NCBI RefSeq assembly: GCF_001417735.1
Contig: NZ_BBUZ01000022.1
Coordinates: 496,001-560,000 of the forward strand
DNA from: Streptomyces sp. NBRC 110028
GTDB lineage: Bacteria; Actinomycetota; Actinomycetes; Streptomycetales; Streptomycetaceae
Reading direction: 5' to 3'
DNA: 64,000 bases
Positions 26,016-34,060 of the stretch are shown piece after piece. The number at the start of each line of letters is the position of its first letter. Within the stretch, counting starts at the first letter, position 1. Under the pieces are notes generated by a model, which saw nothing but the letters and a program-made list of their open reading frames with translations, was not told the DNA's origin and did no database searches. Both the position numbers and the translations under genes were made by a program.

Positions 26016-26708
26016 CTAGGCAGCCGCGTCGAACGAGGACGTCCGCGCGGTCGCGCGCCGGGCGGCCGAAGCGGGGCTGCGTCGGCCGCGTGAGGCCGCG
26101 CTGTGCTCACGCCGCTCGGCCACCGGCGCGGTGATCGTCACGGGGATGCCGGAGGTCTGGGGCACGATGCCGCCGGCCGCCATGAGGCAGGTCATGTCGC
26201 GGCGCTGGTCGGGGGTGACCAGGGTGACGACGCTGCCGGACTCCCCGGCCCGCGCGGTACGGCCGCTGCGATCAAGGTAGTCCTTGCGGTCGGTCGGCGG
26301 GTCGACGTTGACGACGAGGTCGGGGTAGTCGACGTGGATGCCGCGGTCCGCGACGTTCGTGGCCACGAGCACGGTGACGTGCCCGGTCTTGAACTGGGCC
26401 AGGGTCCGGGTGCGCTGCGTCTGTGACGTGCCGCCGTGCGGGGTGGCGGCCCGGACACCGCTGTTCAGCAGATCCTGCGTCAGCCGGTCGACGGCGTGCT
26501 TGGTGTCCAGGAACATGATCACTCGGCCTTCGCGCGCTGCGATCTGCGTCGTCGTCCGGTGCTTGTCGGCGCCGTGGACGTGCGGCACGTGGTGCTCCAT
26601 CGTGGTGACCGCGCCTGCGGACGGGCCGACGGAGTGGACGACGGGGTCGGCGGGGCTGTCGGTCCGGCGGGGGCGGGAAATGCGGCCGTTCGTACGTGTG
26701 GGGTTCAT
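26016..26708 (-). pseudogene. DEAD-box RNA helicase lacking its ATP-binding domain
   Basis: The 230-residue frame has a short N-terminal tail (MNPTRTNGRISRPRRTDS) joined directly to the second RecA domain of a DEAD-box helicase (DPVVHSVGPSAGAVTTMEHH, GRVIMFLDTKHAVDRL, VTVLVATNVADRGIHVD, SGRTARAGESGSVV). Motifs Q, I (Walker A), Ia, II (DEAD) and III are missing. Motif VI reads DRSGRTARAG instead of HRxGRTxRxG, and the normal segment before GIPVTITAPV is shortened. The frame stays open, so this is an in-frame internal deletion of roughly 200 residues. The protein cannot hydrolyse ATP alone. It lies downstream of the cold shock gene, where an intact helicase is expected. Its TAG stop lies in the MITE target site. 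Confidence 0.8.
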
Positions 26709-26972
26709 TCAGAACCTTCCTTGACGCGGCACGCATCAAGGAATTCCCGCAGCAGAAGAGTGGCGCGGGGAATCACAAGAACGGACCGAATGGAGCGCGA
26801 AAGTGAATCTGGCTTGCGGCGAATCTGGTGCGGGCGCAGGCGATGAAATGTGTGACGTCATGGGGGCGTGAAATCCAGGACGTCGACCGGTATGGCTCCG
26901 AAGGGGCCCGCTCCCCGGAGCGGGGGCCACGGTCGGCGCCATCCCGCAGGTGAAACCTCGGAGGCTGCCCGT
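26709..26972 (-). other. leader region before the helicase remnant
   Basis: This region between the helicase remnant and the cold-shock terminator has no coding frame of its own. GGAATTCC (26739-26746) and a nearby GGGAATC word form weak dyads. The AT content is above average, suggesting a promoter and a long 5' leader such as cold-regulated helicase genes often have. Confidence 0.3.
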
Positions 26973-27010
26973 AGCTGGGGCCCGCGTCCCGAGGGATGCG
27001 GGCCCCAGCT
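26973..27010 (-). terminator. 13-bp stem terminator of the cold shock gene
   Basis: AGCTGGGGCCCGC (26973-26985) pairs perfectly with 26998-27010; the loop itself can pair TCCC with GGGA. It begins 12 bases beyond the csp stop codon. Confidence 0.9.
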
Positions 27011-27022
27011 GCAAAGCGCGCG

Positions 27023-27226
27023 TCAGGCGGGGACTATGTTCTCGGCCGTCGGACCCTTCTGGGTCGGCGCGATGTCGAAGGTAACCCGCTGGCCTTCGAG
27101 CAGCTCACGGAAGCCCTGCGCGGCGATGTTCGAGAAGTGGGCGAACACGTCGGGGCCGCCACCGTCCTGCTCGATGAAGCCGAAACCCTTGGCTGCGTTG
27201 AACCACTTCACGGTGCCTGACGTCAT
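27023..27226 (-). CDS. cold shock protein (CspA family)
   Basis: This 67-residue single cold shock domain protein has RNP1 (KGFGFIEQD) and RNP2 (VFAHFS) nucleic-acid-binding motifs and the usual start [21 protein letters not shown] 27226 follows AAAGGAGA. It binds single-stranded RNA or DNA as an RNA chaperone. The long AT-richer region upstream fits a structured cold-shock leader. The helicase remnant lies next in the same direction. Confidence 0.95.
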   Translation of the reverse strand: MTSGTVKWFNAAKGFGFIEQDGGGPDVFAHFSNIAAQGFRELLEGQRVTFDIAPTQKGPTAENIVPA

Positions 27227-27807
27227 GCCATATCTCCTTTGGGGCAGTGCGCCGGGACCCGCGGTGCACGGATACCGGGTCGCCGCGATGATGCCCCGTC
27301 CGGAAAATGACCGGCAACACGAAGACGCTTCCGATGGCTGAAAATAGCGGCGAAGGCGCTTGAAGCTTTGGGAACCACAACTGCAACTGAGATCGACAGT
27401 AGCATGGAGTGGTGGCCCGTGTGCGGTATTTTTTTTCACTCTGTTAGTTGTGGTAAAAACGCTCCCCGCGCGGCGCGTTTAACCCTCATCTCGCGGTCAT
27501 AGATATTGGCTCACCCGGAGCGCAGCGTTTCAGGAAGAGCGGTCGCTGTTCACGCCCGTAGCCGGTCTCGACGGCAAGGCCTGCGCGGGGCAGCCGTGCC
27601 CTCCGAGGGCGGGTGGGAAGGCCGGGCAGCGCTGTTGTTCTCGGCCTGGGGCCCTTCTGGCCCTGGGCTCTCTCGCCGCTATGTGGACTCCGGCCCCTCG
27701 GTCCCACCGCGAATTGGGCCACCCGAAGCCGAGTAGATCGGCTGGCCGTGGGAACGATCAGGGCTTCCGAACGGGCATCTCCGCTCGCCTACCCGCAAGG
27801 ATCGCCG
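27227..27807. other. divergent intergenic region with an AT-rich patch
   Basis: This 580-base gap holds no supported gene. Positions about 27360-27500 are strikingly AT-rich for this genome (a run of eight T near 27430 and TGTGGTAAAAACG near 27450), probably the promoter and leader of the cold shock gene. The part from 27500 to 27800 is ordinary GC-rich sequence before the gene at 27808. Confidence 0.5.
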
Positions 27808-28368
27808 ATGCTTCCTGAGGTCCGTCCCCACGTATCCGCACCCCTCACAGACCAGTTGGAACACCAATTGGGCTTGGCTCCAGACCTCGAAGCCGGCCAC
27901 CTCGATGTGGAGCGCGTCGCAGGCATCGCCGTCGTCGCAGCTGCCCACTCCGGTGGCTACGCGGCCATCGGCCATCTCCTCGGACTGCTGGCCGCGCTAC
28001 CTGCCCCCACCAAGGCAGGCGAACGCTTCTGGTCGGACCTGTGGAGGTCCTCCGGCACCGCCTACCTGCTCCCCGCCAACATCAAGGCTGAGGTGCTGCA
28101 ATCCATGGCAGGTGAAGGAACCGCCCTGGCCCGGCAGATCCTCTCAGCCGTCGATGAGATGACCCCGCCCCAACGCTTCGCAGCCGGGGAGGTGATCGGT
28201 CAAGCCCTCGCCGAGTCCGACCATCTTCCCGATCTCAAGACACAGGTCATCGGAGAACTGTGGCTCCGAGATCTCGAACTCACCGCCTGGCGCGTCTTGC
28301 ACGCCGACCGCAGGTGGGACGACCCCGCTGGACGGAAAGCCTTCGTCGAAGCCTGGACGAGCGTCTGA
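27808..28368 (+). CDS. conserved protein of unknown function
   Basis: ATG 27808 with AAGGA upstream gives 186 residues, mostly predicted helical (VERVAGIAVVAAAHSGGYAA, GHLLGLLAALPAPTKAGERF, ALARQILSAVDEMTPPQRFA). No signal peptide, membrane helix or known motif is seen. Codon use is slightly less GC-biased than in its neighbours, which together with the position in a mixed region may mean acquisition. The upstream extension of the frame (from 27613) is not protein-like. Confidence 0.65.
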   Translation: MLPEVRPHVSAPLTDQLEHQLGLAPDLEAGHLDVERVAGIAVVAAAHSGGYAAIGHLLGLLAALPAPTKAGERFWSDLWRSSGTAYLLPANIKAEVLQSMAGEGTALARQILSAVDEMTPPQRFAAGEVIGQALAESDHLPDLKTQVIGELWLRDLELTAWRVLHADRRWDDPAGRKAFVEAWTSV

Positions 28369-28471
28369 ACGACTGCTCCTCCACCTACACGACAGCCGCA
28401 CAGAGCAAGCGGCACCCGAGCTTGAAGCGACCGACTTCCGGGGTCCACCGGTGCCCGGCGGGCGCACCGTC

Positions 28472-28816
28472 TCAGGCCGGGAGTGGCCGGCCGCTTCGGC
28501 GTGGCCGGACGCTTCGGCGGTATTCGGCGTTGAGGCGCTGGGCTTCTTCGAGCTGGTCTTCGAGGATGATGATGCGGCAGGCGGCCTCGATGGGGGTGCC
28601 CTGGTCGACGAGTTCACGCGCGCGGGCCGCGATGCGCAGTTGGTAGCGGGAGTAGCGGCGGTGCCCGCCCGCGGAGCGGAGCGGGGTGATCAGGCGGGCT
28701 TCGCCGATGGCGCGGAGGAAGCCCTGGGTGGTGCCGAGCATCTCGGCGGCCCGGCCCATGGTGTAGGCAGGGTAGTCGTCGTCGTCGAGACGGCTGTACA
28801 AGTCGTCTGCTGTCAT
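28472..28816 (-). CDS. MerR-type helix-turn-helix regulator
   Basis: ATG 28816 gives 114 residues: an acidic start (YSRLDDDDYPAYT), a MerR-like DNA-binding unit (MGRAAEMLGTTQGFLRAIGE, then GGHRRYSRYQL), and a coiled-coil helix (IIILEDQLEEAQRLNAEYRR) with a basic end. No effector domain is present, so it resembles the small MerR/BldC-like proteins common in Streptomyces. A 32-bp perfect palindrome lies 26 bases upstream and could be its operator or a hairpin in its leader. Confidence 0.85.
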   Translation of the reverse strand: MTADDLYSRLDDDDYPAYTMGRAAEMLGTTQGFLRAIGEARLITPLRSAGGHRRYSRYQLRIAARARELVDQGTPIEAACRIIILEDQLEEAQRLNAEYRRSVRPRRSGRPLPA

Positions 28817-28841
28817 CGCACCTCTCTGTGGAACGCGTGGA

Positions 28842-28873
28842 GGGGCCCTGGTGCCATATGGCACCAGGGCCCC
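28842..28873. promoter_or_regulatory. 32-bp perfect palindrome centred on CATATG
   Basis: Positions 28842-28857 (GGGGCCCTGGTGCCAT) are the exact reverse complement of 28858-28873. It lies just before the MerR-type gene. It may be a terminator or a regulator site; no gene end is close on the right side, which argues against a simple terminator. Confidence 0.55.
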
Positions 28874-29302
28874 GAAGGAACTGCTACACCATCTGCCGAC
28901 CCTGGTACTGCGCCGGCCTTCTGTTTTCGCAGACCCGACCTGAATGCTGTCGGGGGTGCGGGGATCGTGGTTGCTTGACCGGAGACCACCTCACTATCGA
29001 TGTCCCGCGGTACCCGGGTTCAAGACTTCCGCCCGGGCGATCCTGATGGCGCTCAACTCCTCCGTTCTTTCCCTCTGGATGAACTACTGACCAAACGGGT
29101 ACTGCACGGCGGCCCCTGATCACTGCGGGCCACCCGGTCCGGTCGTCAGCCTCGTCGCCGCCTTGAACAACTCTGGCTTCGAAGCTCCACCACCGCACCG
29201 TCCTGCGAACTGCAACTGCGTGTACTACTGCCCGGCAGTTCATCTCTGCCGGGCCCTGCTCGATCTCGGCTACGAGAGAAACCATAACCACACCACCACC
29301 CA
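28874..29302. other. intergenic region with one hairpin
   Basis: No supported gene is present. A hairpin GCCCGGCAG (29230-29238) / CTGCCGGGC (29246-29254) with a 7-base loop is the only clear structure, and it has no gene ending nearby. The AT content is above average. Confidence 0.45.
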
Positions 29303-29482
29303 ATGTCTACTCCGGCCGACGCAGATTTTCGTGCGCTTGCCAGAGAGGTAGTCGACCTCGAACACAGAGGGCGCGTGGTGGCCCCGCTCCACGGCCGAGG
29401 CTTCGTGCGGTTGCCGCGCCGCAGGCGGGGCACAAGGACCGGGCAGACAGGACAGGCATTGACGATCCAGAGACCAGGGTGA
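29303..29482 (+). CDS. possible 59-residue protein before the anti-sigma-like gene
   Basis: ATG 29303 to TGA 29480-29482 gives 59 residues (ADADFRALAREVVDLEHRGR, then a basic tail), ending four bases before the next gene, as in a coupled pair. There is no ribosome binding site and third codon positions are not strongly GC-biased, so coding is uncertain. Confidence 0.3.
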   Translation: MSTPADADFRALAREVVDLEHRGRVVAPLHGRGFVRLPRRRRGTRTGQTGQALTIQRPG

Positions 29483-29486
29483 CCTG

Positions 29487-29876
29487 ATGGACACGATGAG
29501 CGTCAACGTCGCAACCGTCCGCTCCGCGACATCCGTGGCAGGCGCACGCGAGAGCACTCGGGACTTCCTCGGCGGCCTTGTTCCGGCGATCGCGGCCGAG
29601 GCCGCCGACACCGTGGTCCTGGTCGTCTCGGAGCTCGTCACCAACGCCCTGTGCCACGGCGGCGGCACCTGTGCGCTGGACCTGACCGCGCACCCGGACA
29701 GCATCGAGGTGGCCGTGCATGACAGCAATCCGCGGGCACCGCGCATGCGCACCCCGGACCTGAACGGCGGCACGGGAGGGTTCGGCTGGCCCATGGTCAA
29801 CCGCCTCGCCCGCACCACGGCGGTGACCCGCCGGACGGCCGGCGGCAAGATCATCACCGCCCTTCTCGCCCGATAG
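29487..29876 (+). CDS. RsbW/SpoIIAB-like ATP-binding anti-sigma factor
   Basis: This 129-residue HATPase_c protein has the N box (VVSELVTNALCHGGG) and a G box region (GGFGWPMVNRLARTTAV), with no dimerisation or sensor domain. Such proteins are mostly anti-sigma factor kinases or their relatives, abundant in Streptomyces, and often control SigB/F-type sigma factors like those at 17-19 kb. A direct link to those sigma factors is only an inference. A second ATG at 29496 is an alternative start. Confidence 0.88.
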   Translation: MDTMSVNVATVRSATSVAGARESTRDFLGGLVPAIAAEAADTVVLVVSELVTNALCHGGGTCALDLTAHPDSIEVAVHDSNPRAPRMRTPDLNGGTGGFGWPMVNRLARTTAVTRRTAGGKIITALLAR

Positions 29877-30353
29877 CGCCCAAGCGCTGCTGGCCGGCAT
29901 GACGGGCGCCTCTCCGCGATCAATCGGTGAGAAGGTCAGGAGACCCCGACGTCAGACCTCGGACTCACGGCCGGAGTTCGCCGTCCAACAACCGATCGGT
30001 TAATGGACGCGCTCTCCCGACGGCAGTCAGCTGTCATGCTGGGCAGCTGAAATCCTGCCTCATCCCTTTGAGAGTCCCGTGGACCGGAGTGCCACCGGCG
30101 AACCTGTCATCGTGCAGGAGGACACCCAGATCACGTCGGCATCACCTACGCGCCTCCTGGCCGCGCCTGATAAGTCCTCGCCGCCGCGGTCGGCTTGTAG
30201 AGCGGCGGGAAGTCCAGTTTGTCCAGGCGGGACCCGCAGGGCCGGATCCCGCAGCAGGCCCGTCATCGACGGCCGTTCCAGCAGGCAGTTGGAGACAGGC
30301 GGGGGCACGTGCCAGGTCACGTCCACACAAGGAGCGGACGCGTCCACACGCAG
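29877..30353. other. intergenic region next to tRNA-Ser
   Basis: No supported gene is seen in 477 bases. Overlapping open frames on the minus strand run through the tRNA and lack coding character. Being next to a tRNA and at the edge of a mixed gene region, it could hold the remains of an integrated element, but I see no integrase or direct repeat of the tRNA end. Confidence 0.4.
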
Positions 30354-30394
30354 AACACCCCCTGCCCTGCGTTTCCGCGAGGTCAGGGGGTGTT
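30354..30394 (-). terminator. tRNA-Ser terminator
   Basis: AACACCCCCTG (30354-30364) pairs with CAGGGGGTGTT (30384-30394), directly beyond the 3' end of the minus-strand tRNA. Confidence 0.85.
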
Positions 30395-30399
30395 TCGAG

Positions 30400-30486
30400 C
30401 GGTAGCGGTGGGATTTGAACCCACGGAGGAGTTGCCCCCTCACGCGCTTTCGAGGCGCGCTCCTTCGGCCGCTCGGACACGCTACC
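30400..30486 (-). tRNA. tRNA-Ser (CGA)
   Basis: This is an 87-base class II tRNA on the minus strand. Acceptor GGTAGCG/CGCTACC with discriminator G, anticodon loop CTCGAAA (CGA), a long variable arm (GAGGGGGCAACTCCTC), and T loop TTCAAAT are all visible. No CCA is encoded. Confidence 0.96.
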
Positions 30487-30545
30487 GAGGCAGAGCCTAG
30501 CGGACGGAGGGCCGAGATCCGAAATCGGTTCCGGGTGGGGGTGGG

Positions 30546-31046
30546 TCAGGAGGTGCGGAAGAAGGCGGTGAGGGGGGCGGCGCACTCGTCGGGGAGGACG
30601 TCGTGGATGACCTCGGGGCGGTGGTTGAGGCGGCGGTCGCGGACGATGTCCCAGAGGGAGCCGACGGCGCCCGCCTTCTCGTCGATCGCGCCGTAGACCA
30701 CCCGGTCGAGCCGGGACAGCACGATGGCGCCGGCGCACATGGCGCACGGCTCCAGGGTCACCACCAGGGTGCAGCCGGTCAGCCGCCAGCCGCCGAGGCG
30801 GCGGGCCGCGGCGCGGAGGGCGAGGACCTCGGCGTGGGCCGTGGGGTCGCCGTGGGCCTCGCGCTCGTTGCGGCCGCGGCCGAGCACCGTGCCGTCCGGG
30901 CCCAGCACGACGGCGCCGACCGGTACGTCCCCCGTCTCGGGTGCCCGTACGGCCTCCTCCAGCGCGAGGCGCATCGGCGCGCGCCAGGGGTCACGCAGGG
31001 GGTCGGGGTCGGGTCCGGGCAGGATGCCGGTCAGCGGATCGGTCAT
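30546..31046 (-). CDS. tadA: tRNA adenosine(34) deaminase
   Basis: This 166-residue enzyme converts the wobble adenosine of tRNA-Arg(ACG) to inosine. The zinc site is His71-Ala-Glu73 and Cys101-x-x-Cys104 (HAEVLAL and EPCAMC), with the family features VPVGAVVLGPDG and GAVGSLWDIV. Length is normal. It lies 19 bases after the deaminase-associated protein gene and 59 bases before tRNA-Ser, the usual Streptomyces order. Confidence 0.95.
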   Translation of the reverse strand: MTDPLTGILPGPDPDPLRDPWRAPMRLALEEAVRAPETGDVPVGAVVLGPDGTVLGRGRNEREAHGDPTAHAEVLALRAAARRLGGWRLTGCTLVVTLEPCAMCAGAIVLSRLDRVVYGAIDEKAGAVGSLWDIVRDRRLNHRPEVIHDVLPDECAAPLTAFFRTS

Positions 31047-31065
31047 GTCACCAGTGTGGCGGCGG

Positions 31066-31602
31066 TCAGCGCACCGCCTCCAGGCCCTCCATGGAGCAGC
31101 CCAGCATGTCCGCGATCGATTCGAGCGCGTCCCCGTCGAGGGCCTTCAGCTCCTTCTCCTCCATGCCCAGGTCGGCCAGGATGTCGCCGTCCCCGAGCGG
31201 GCCCACGGGGACCGGTGCGTCGGGGTCGGTGTCGTCGGCCTCGTCGGGCTCGCCGTCCTCGGTGCCGTCCAGGTCGACGAGGCTGTCCAGGTCGTCGTCG
31301 GGATCCCGGCCGAGCAGTTCGTCGGTGAGCATCGAGCCGTACGAGGTGCGGGCGGCCGCGGCCGCGTCCGATACGTAGATGTGCGGGTCGTCCTCGCCGT
31401 CGACGCGGACGACGCCGAACCACGCGTCTTCGTGCTCGATGAAGGCCAGAACCGTGTCGTCGTCCTTGGCGGCCCCACGAGCCAGTTCGATCAAATCGGT
31501 CAGAGTCTCCACGTCATCGAGCTCTGTGTCGCTCGCTTCCCACCCTTCTGCGGTGCGCGCGAGCAATGCGGCGAAGTACACCGTGACTCTCCCACTGGTC
31601 AT
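31066..31602 (-). CDS. tRNA adenosine deaminase-associated protein
   Basis: ATG 31602 gives 178 residues (VTVYFAALLARTAEGWEASD, ETLTDLIELARGAAKDDDTV) with a very acidic middle (DDDLDSLVDLDGTEDGEPDE) and a helical end (ADMLGCSMEGLEAV). This actinobacterial family is named for its constant place in front of tadA (TIGR03941-like); a biochemical role is not established. The longer open frame upstream is not conserved in character. Confidence 0.85.
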   Translation of the reverse strand: MTSGRVTVYFAALLARTAEGWEASDTELDDVETLTDLIELARGAAKDDDTVLAFIEHEDAWFGVVRVDGEDDPHIYVSDAAAAARTSYGSMLTDELLGRDPDDDLDSLVDLDGTEDGEPDEADDTDPDAPVPVGPLGDGDILADLGMEEKELKALDGDALESIADMLGCSMEGLEAVR

Positions 31603-31790
31603 AGGCGTGCCGGGGCGGGCGGGACAGTGTCCAGCCCCAATCGGAATCGTGGCAGAAACCATCGCTTCGCGAGAGGTCTTCCGCGCTGCGTCGTGCACCA
31701 GTCCAAAGAGATGTGGCTCACGTGAAACGAAACGGACCGACCTGATCGCTCCATCGGCGGTGCGCCGGGTTCGGGTTCATCGGTGGAACA

Positions 31791-31988
31791 TCAGCGGAAC
31801 GTACGCAGCAGTATCGCCTCACGCATCCGGGCGGCGCGGGTCAGCCGCGGCCGTACGCGGTCGCGCACCTGCCGCGCCTCGTTCAGCGCGCGCAGGAAGC
31901 GCTCGCGACGGCGGCGGCGGTCCGCCGCGCTCTCGTGAGCGGACGCGGCGCCCATTGTCCTGCCGGTGGACATGTCGGTGTCGGCCAT
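31791..31988 (-). CDS. small conserved basic protein
   Basis: This 65-residue protein has a polar start and a highly basic helical body (RRRRRERFLRALNEARQVRD, then RAARMREAILLRTFR). ATG 31988 follows GAGGGGTGAGG. A small protein of this kind sits between the tadA block and upp in other Streptomyces as I recall. It may bind nucleic acid. The 188 bases to the next gene hold nothing clear. Confidence 0.65.
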   Translation of the reverse strand: MADTDMSTGRTMGAASAHESAADRRRRRERFLRALNEARQVRDRVRPRLTRAARMREAILLRTFR

Positions 31989-32141
31989 GGCCTCACCCCT
32001 CGGACCGAGGTCTTCGCCCGGACGTCGGCCCGGGCGCTCCTGCCCACTTTCCCCCGAAACAGCGCTTTGATGCCAGTACGGCGACAGACTGTCGTCGCGC
32101 GCCGGAGGTTACCGCCGGGAGCCGCGGCCCGAGGGCTCCGT

Positions 32142-32147
32142 TAGTGT
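32142..32147 (+). promoter_or_regulatory. -10 element of a probable leaderless upp transcript
   Basis: TAGTGT ends seven bases before the upp ATG, and no ribosome binding site is present, which fits leaderless transcription. No good -35 is seen. Confidence 0.4.
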
Positions 32148-32154
32148 CATTGCC

Positions 32155-32793
32155 ATGCGGATCCACGTCGTCGACCACCCGCTGGTGGCGCACAAACTCA
32201 CCACGTTGCGCGACAAGCGCACCGACTCCCCCACCTTCCGGCGGCTCGCCGACGAGCTGGTGACCCTGCTCGCGTACGAGGCCACCCGCGATGTGCGGAC
32301 CGAGCAGGTCGACATCGAGACCCCGGTGACGGCGACGACCGGGGTGCGGCTCTCGCATCCGCGCCCCCTGGTGGTGCCGATCCTGCGGGCGGGCCTCGGG
32401 ATGCTCGACGGGATGGTGCGGCTGCTGCCGACGGCCGAGGTGGGCTTCCTCGGCATGATCCGCGACGAGGAGACGCTCCAGGCGTCCACGTACGCCACCC
32501 GGATGCCCGACGACCTCTCCGGCCGTCAGGTGTACGTGCTGGACCCGATGCTGGCGACCGGCGGGACGCTCGTCGCGGCGATCCGCGAGCTCATATCGCG
32601 GGGCGCCGACGACGTCACCGCGCTGTGCCTGCTGGCGGCGCCCGAGGGCGTCGAGGTGATGGAGCGCGAGCTGGCGGGCACGCCCGTGACGGTGGTCACC
32701 GCGTCCATCGACGAGCGGCTCAACGAGCACGGCTACATCGTGCCGGGGCTCGGCGACGCGGGCGACCGGATGTACGGGACCGCGGGCCAGTAG
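32155..32793 (+). CDS. upp: uracil phosphoribosyltransferase
   Basis: This 212-residue enzyme makes UMP from uracil and PRPP in pyrimidine salvage. It has the PRPP-binding loop at residues 128-139 ([12 protein letters not shown]), the start [32 protein letters not shown], and the C-terminal uracil loop [17 protein letters not shown]. All are intact and the length is normal. It is divergent from the small basic protein gene and convergent with the LytR_C gene. Confidence 0.97.
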   Translation: MRIHVVDHPLVAHKLTTLRDKRTDSPTFRRLADELVTLLAYEATRDVRTEQVDIETPVTATTGVRLSHPRPLVVPILRAGLGMLDGMVRLLPTAEVGFLGMIRDEETLQASTYATRMPDDLSGRQVYVLDPMLATGGTLVAAIRELISRGADDVTALCLLAAPEGVEVMERELAGTPVTVVTASIDERLNEHGYIVPGLGDAGDRMYGTAGQ

Positions 32794-32809
32794 GGCCGAC
32801 CGGGCCCGC

Positions 32810-33484
32810 TCAGCAGGGCGAGCCCGAGGGGCGGGGCGAGGGCTTGGTCAGCGCGGTGAGCGCCTTGTCGGCGTCCTTCTGCCGGACCAGGTCCTTGAAC
32901 TCCGTGCCGATGATCAGATCGACGTCCTTGCCGCGGCGGGCGTCGTTCCTGGTCTCGGTCCCGGCCAGTTGGGTGCCGAGCACCCGGAAGGCCCCGTCGG
33001 CGGAGCCCGGCGCGCCCAGGAGCATCCCCGGGGCCTTGACCTTCTTGTCGTACGCGGTCGGGGCGTTCCCCACGTCCCCGATCGTGAAGCCGCGCTTCTT
33101 CAGCTCATCGGCGGTGTCCTTCGCGAGCCCGGAGCGCTTGGTCGCGTTGTAGACGTTGACGGTGATGTCGGAGGGCTTCGGCAGCTTCGCCGCCGCCGTA
33201 CGGGACGAGGTCCCGGAGCCCCGGTCGCGGCCGCCGCCCTTGCCGGGATCGCGCTTGCAGTCCGCGCTGCCGCGCGCCGCGCGCACCGTGTCGGCGCCCT
33301 TGCCGCCGCCGGAGAAGACGTCGATGAGCTGAAGCGTTCCCCAGCCGGCCAGGCCGAGCGCCACGACCGAGCCGAGGGCCGCGAACACCAGGCGACGGCG
33401 GCTCCGGGGCCGGCGCATGCGCGGGTAGCGGTCGCCCGTGATGCGGTACTTTCCGCCCATCCCAGGAGGGGTCAGCATGCTCAT
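32810..33484 (-). CDS. membrane-anchored LytR C-terminal domain protein
   Basis: ATG 33484 gives 224 residues: a basic cytoplasmic start, one membrane helix (RLVFAALGSVVALGLAGWGT, about 30-50), a Gly/Lys-rich linker, and a LytR_C domain (ITVNVYNATKRSGLAKDTAD, KKRGFTIGDVGN). The domain faces outside. It lacks the LCP catalytic domain, so it is an accessory or binding protein of the cell wall. ATG 33478 is an alternative start. Confidence 0.85.
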   Translation of the reverse strand: MSMLTPPGMGGKYRITGDRYPRMRRPRSRRRLVFAALGSVVALGLAGWGTLQLIDVFSGGGKGADTVRAARGSADCKRDPGKGGGRDRGSGTSSRTAAAKLPKPSDITVNVYNATKRSGLAKDTADELKKRGFTIGDVGNAPTAYDKKVKAPGMLLGAPGSADGAFRVLGTQLAGTETRNDARRGKDVDLIIGTEFKDLVRQKDADKALTALTKPSPRPSGSPC

Positions 33485-33598
33485 ATGCGCAGCGTAGTGC
33501 GACCTGGTGACGATGCCTACTAAATGATCAATCGTTGGTGTGCAGTCCAACCCGAAAGGGCCAATGCGAAGGCCCGGCCGCACCTGGCGGGGGCGGGG

Positions 33599-33895
33599 TC
33601 AGTCGAGCTCCAGGACGCGCGCGTGCAGCACCTGGCGCTGCTGGAGCGCGGCGCGCACCGCGCGGTGCAGCCCGTCCTCCAGATAGAGGTCGCCGTCCCA
33701 CTTCACGACGTGGGCGAAGAGGTCCCCGTAGAACGTCGAGTCCTCGGCGAGCAGCGTCTCCAGGTCGAGCTGCTGCTTCGTCGTGACCAGTTGGTCAAGA
33801 CGTACCGGGCGTGGGGCGACATCCGCCCACTGGCGGGTGCTTTCCCGGCCGTGGTCGGGGTAGGGCCGACCGTTTCCGATGCGCTTGAAGATCAC
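33599..33895 (-). CDS. small conserved protein with a ParB-like DGxHR motif
   Basis: This 98-residue protein starts at GTG 33895 (MIFKRIGNGRPYPDHGREST) and contains LEDGLHRAVRAALQQRQVLH. The DGxHR sequence is the phosphate-binding motif of the ParB/sulfiredoxin fold. The WADVAPRPVRLDQL segment is typical of a family conserved across Streptomyces. It has been labelled as an antitoxin in some annotations, but no toxin partner is nearby. Function is unknown. Confidence 0.75.
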   Translation of the reverse strand: MIFKRIGNGRPYPDHGRESTRQWADVAPRPVRLDQLVTTKQQLDLETLLAEDSTFYGDLFAHVVKWDGDLYLEDGLHRAVRAALQQRQVLHARVLELD

Positions 33896-34060
33896 ACGGA
33901 AAGCCTACCGGGCAAGCGCCTTCCGGCGCAGCCAAGGCGCGGGAGTACCAGGCCGGGGCCCGGGAAGAGGGCCGCCAGGACGCGCTGACAAAAGGGTGAA
34001 AAATTCTTGAAAGGGGACTAGTCGCCCAAGGGGGTCAGGAGTAACCTGAAAAGCAGCCTG

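Noticed and set aside
25853-26110. Small proteins predicted inside both MITE copies on the minus strand (ending WLTRH)
   Set aside because: They start outside or at the edge of the element, have no ribosome binding site, and are only the translation of the repeat.
30142-30747. Minus-strand frame running through tRNA-Ser and tadA
   Set aside because: It includes a translated tRNA and an out-of-frame tadA, so it is a shadow frame.
33599-33895. Toxin-antitoxin system (VapB-like label)
   Set aside because: No toxin gene is adjacent, and the DGxHR motif fits a ParB-type fold better.
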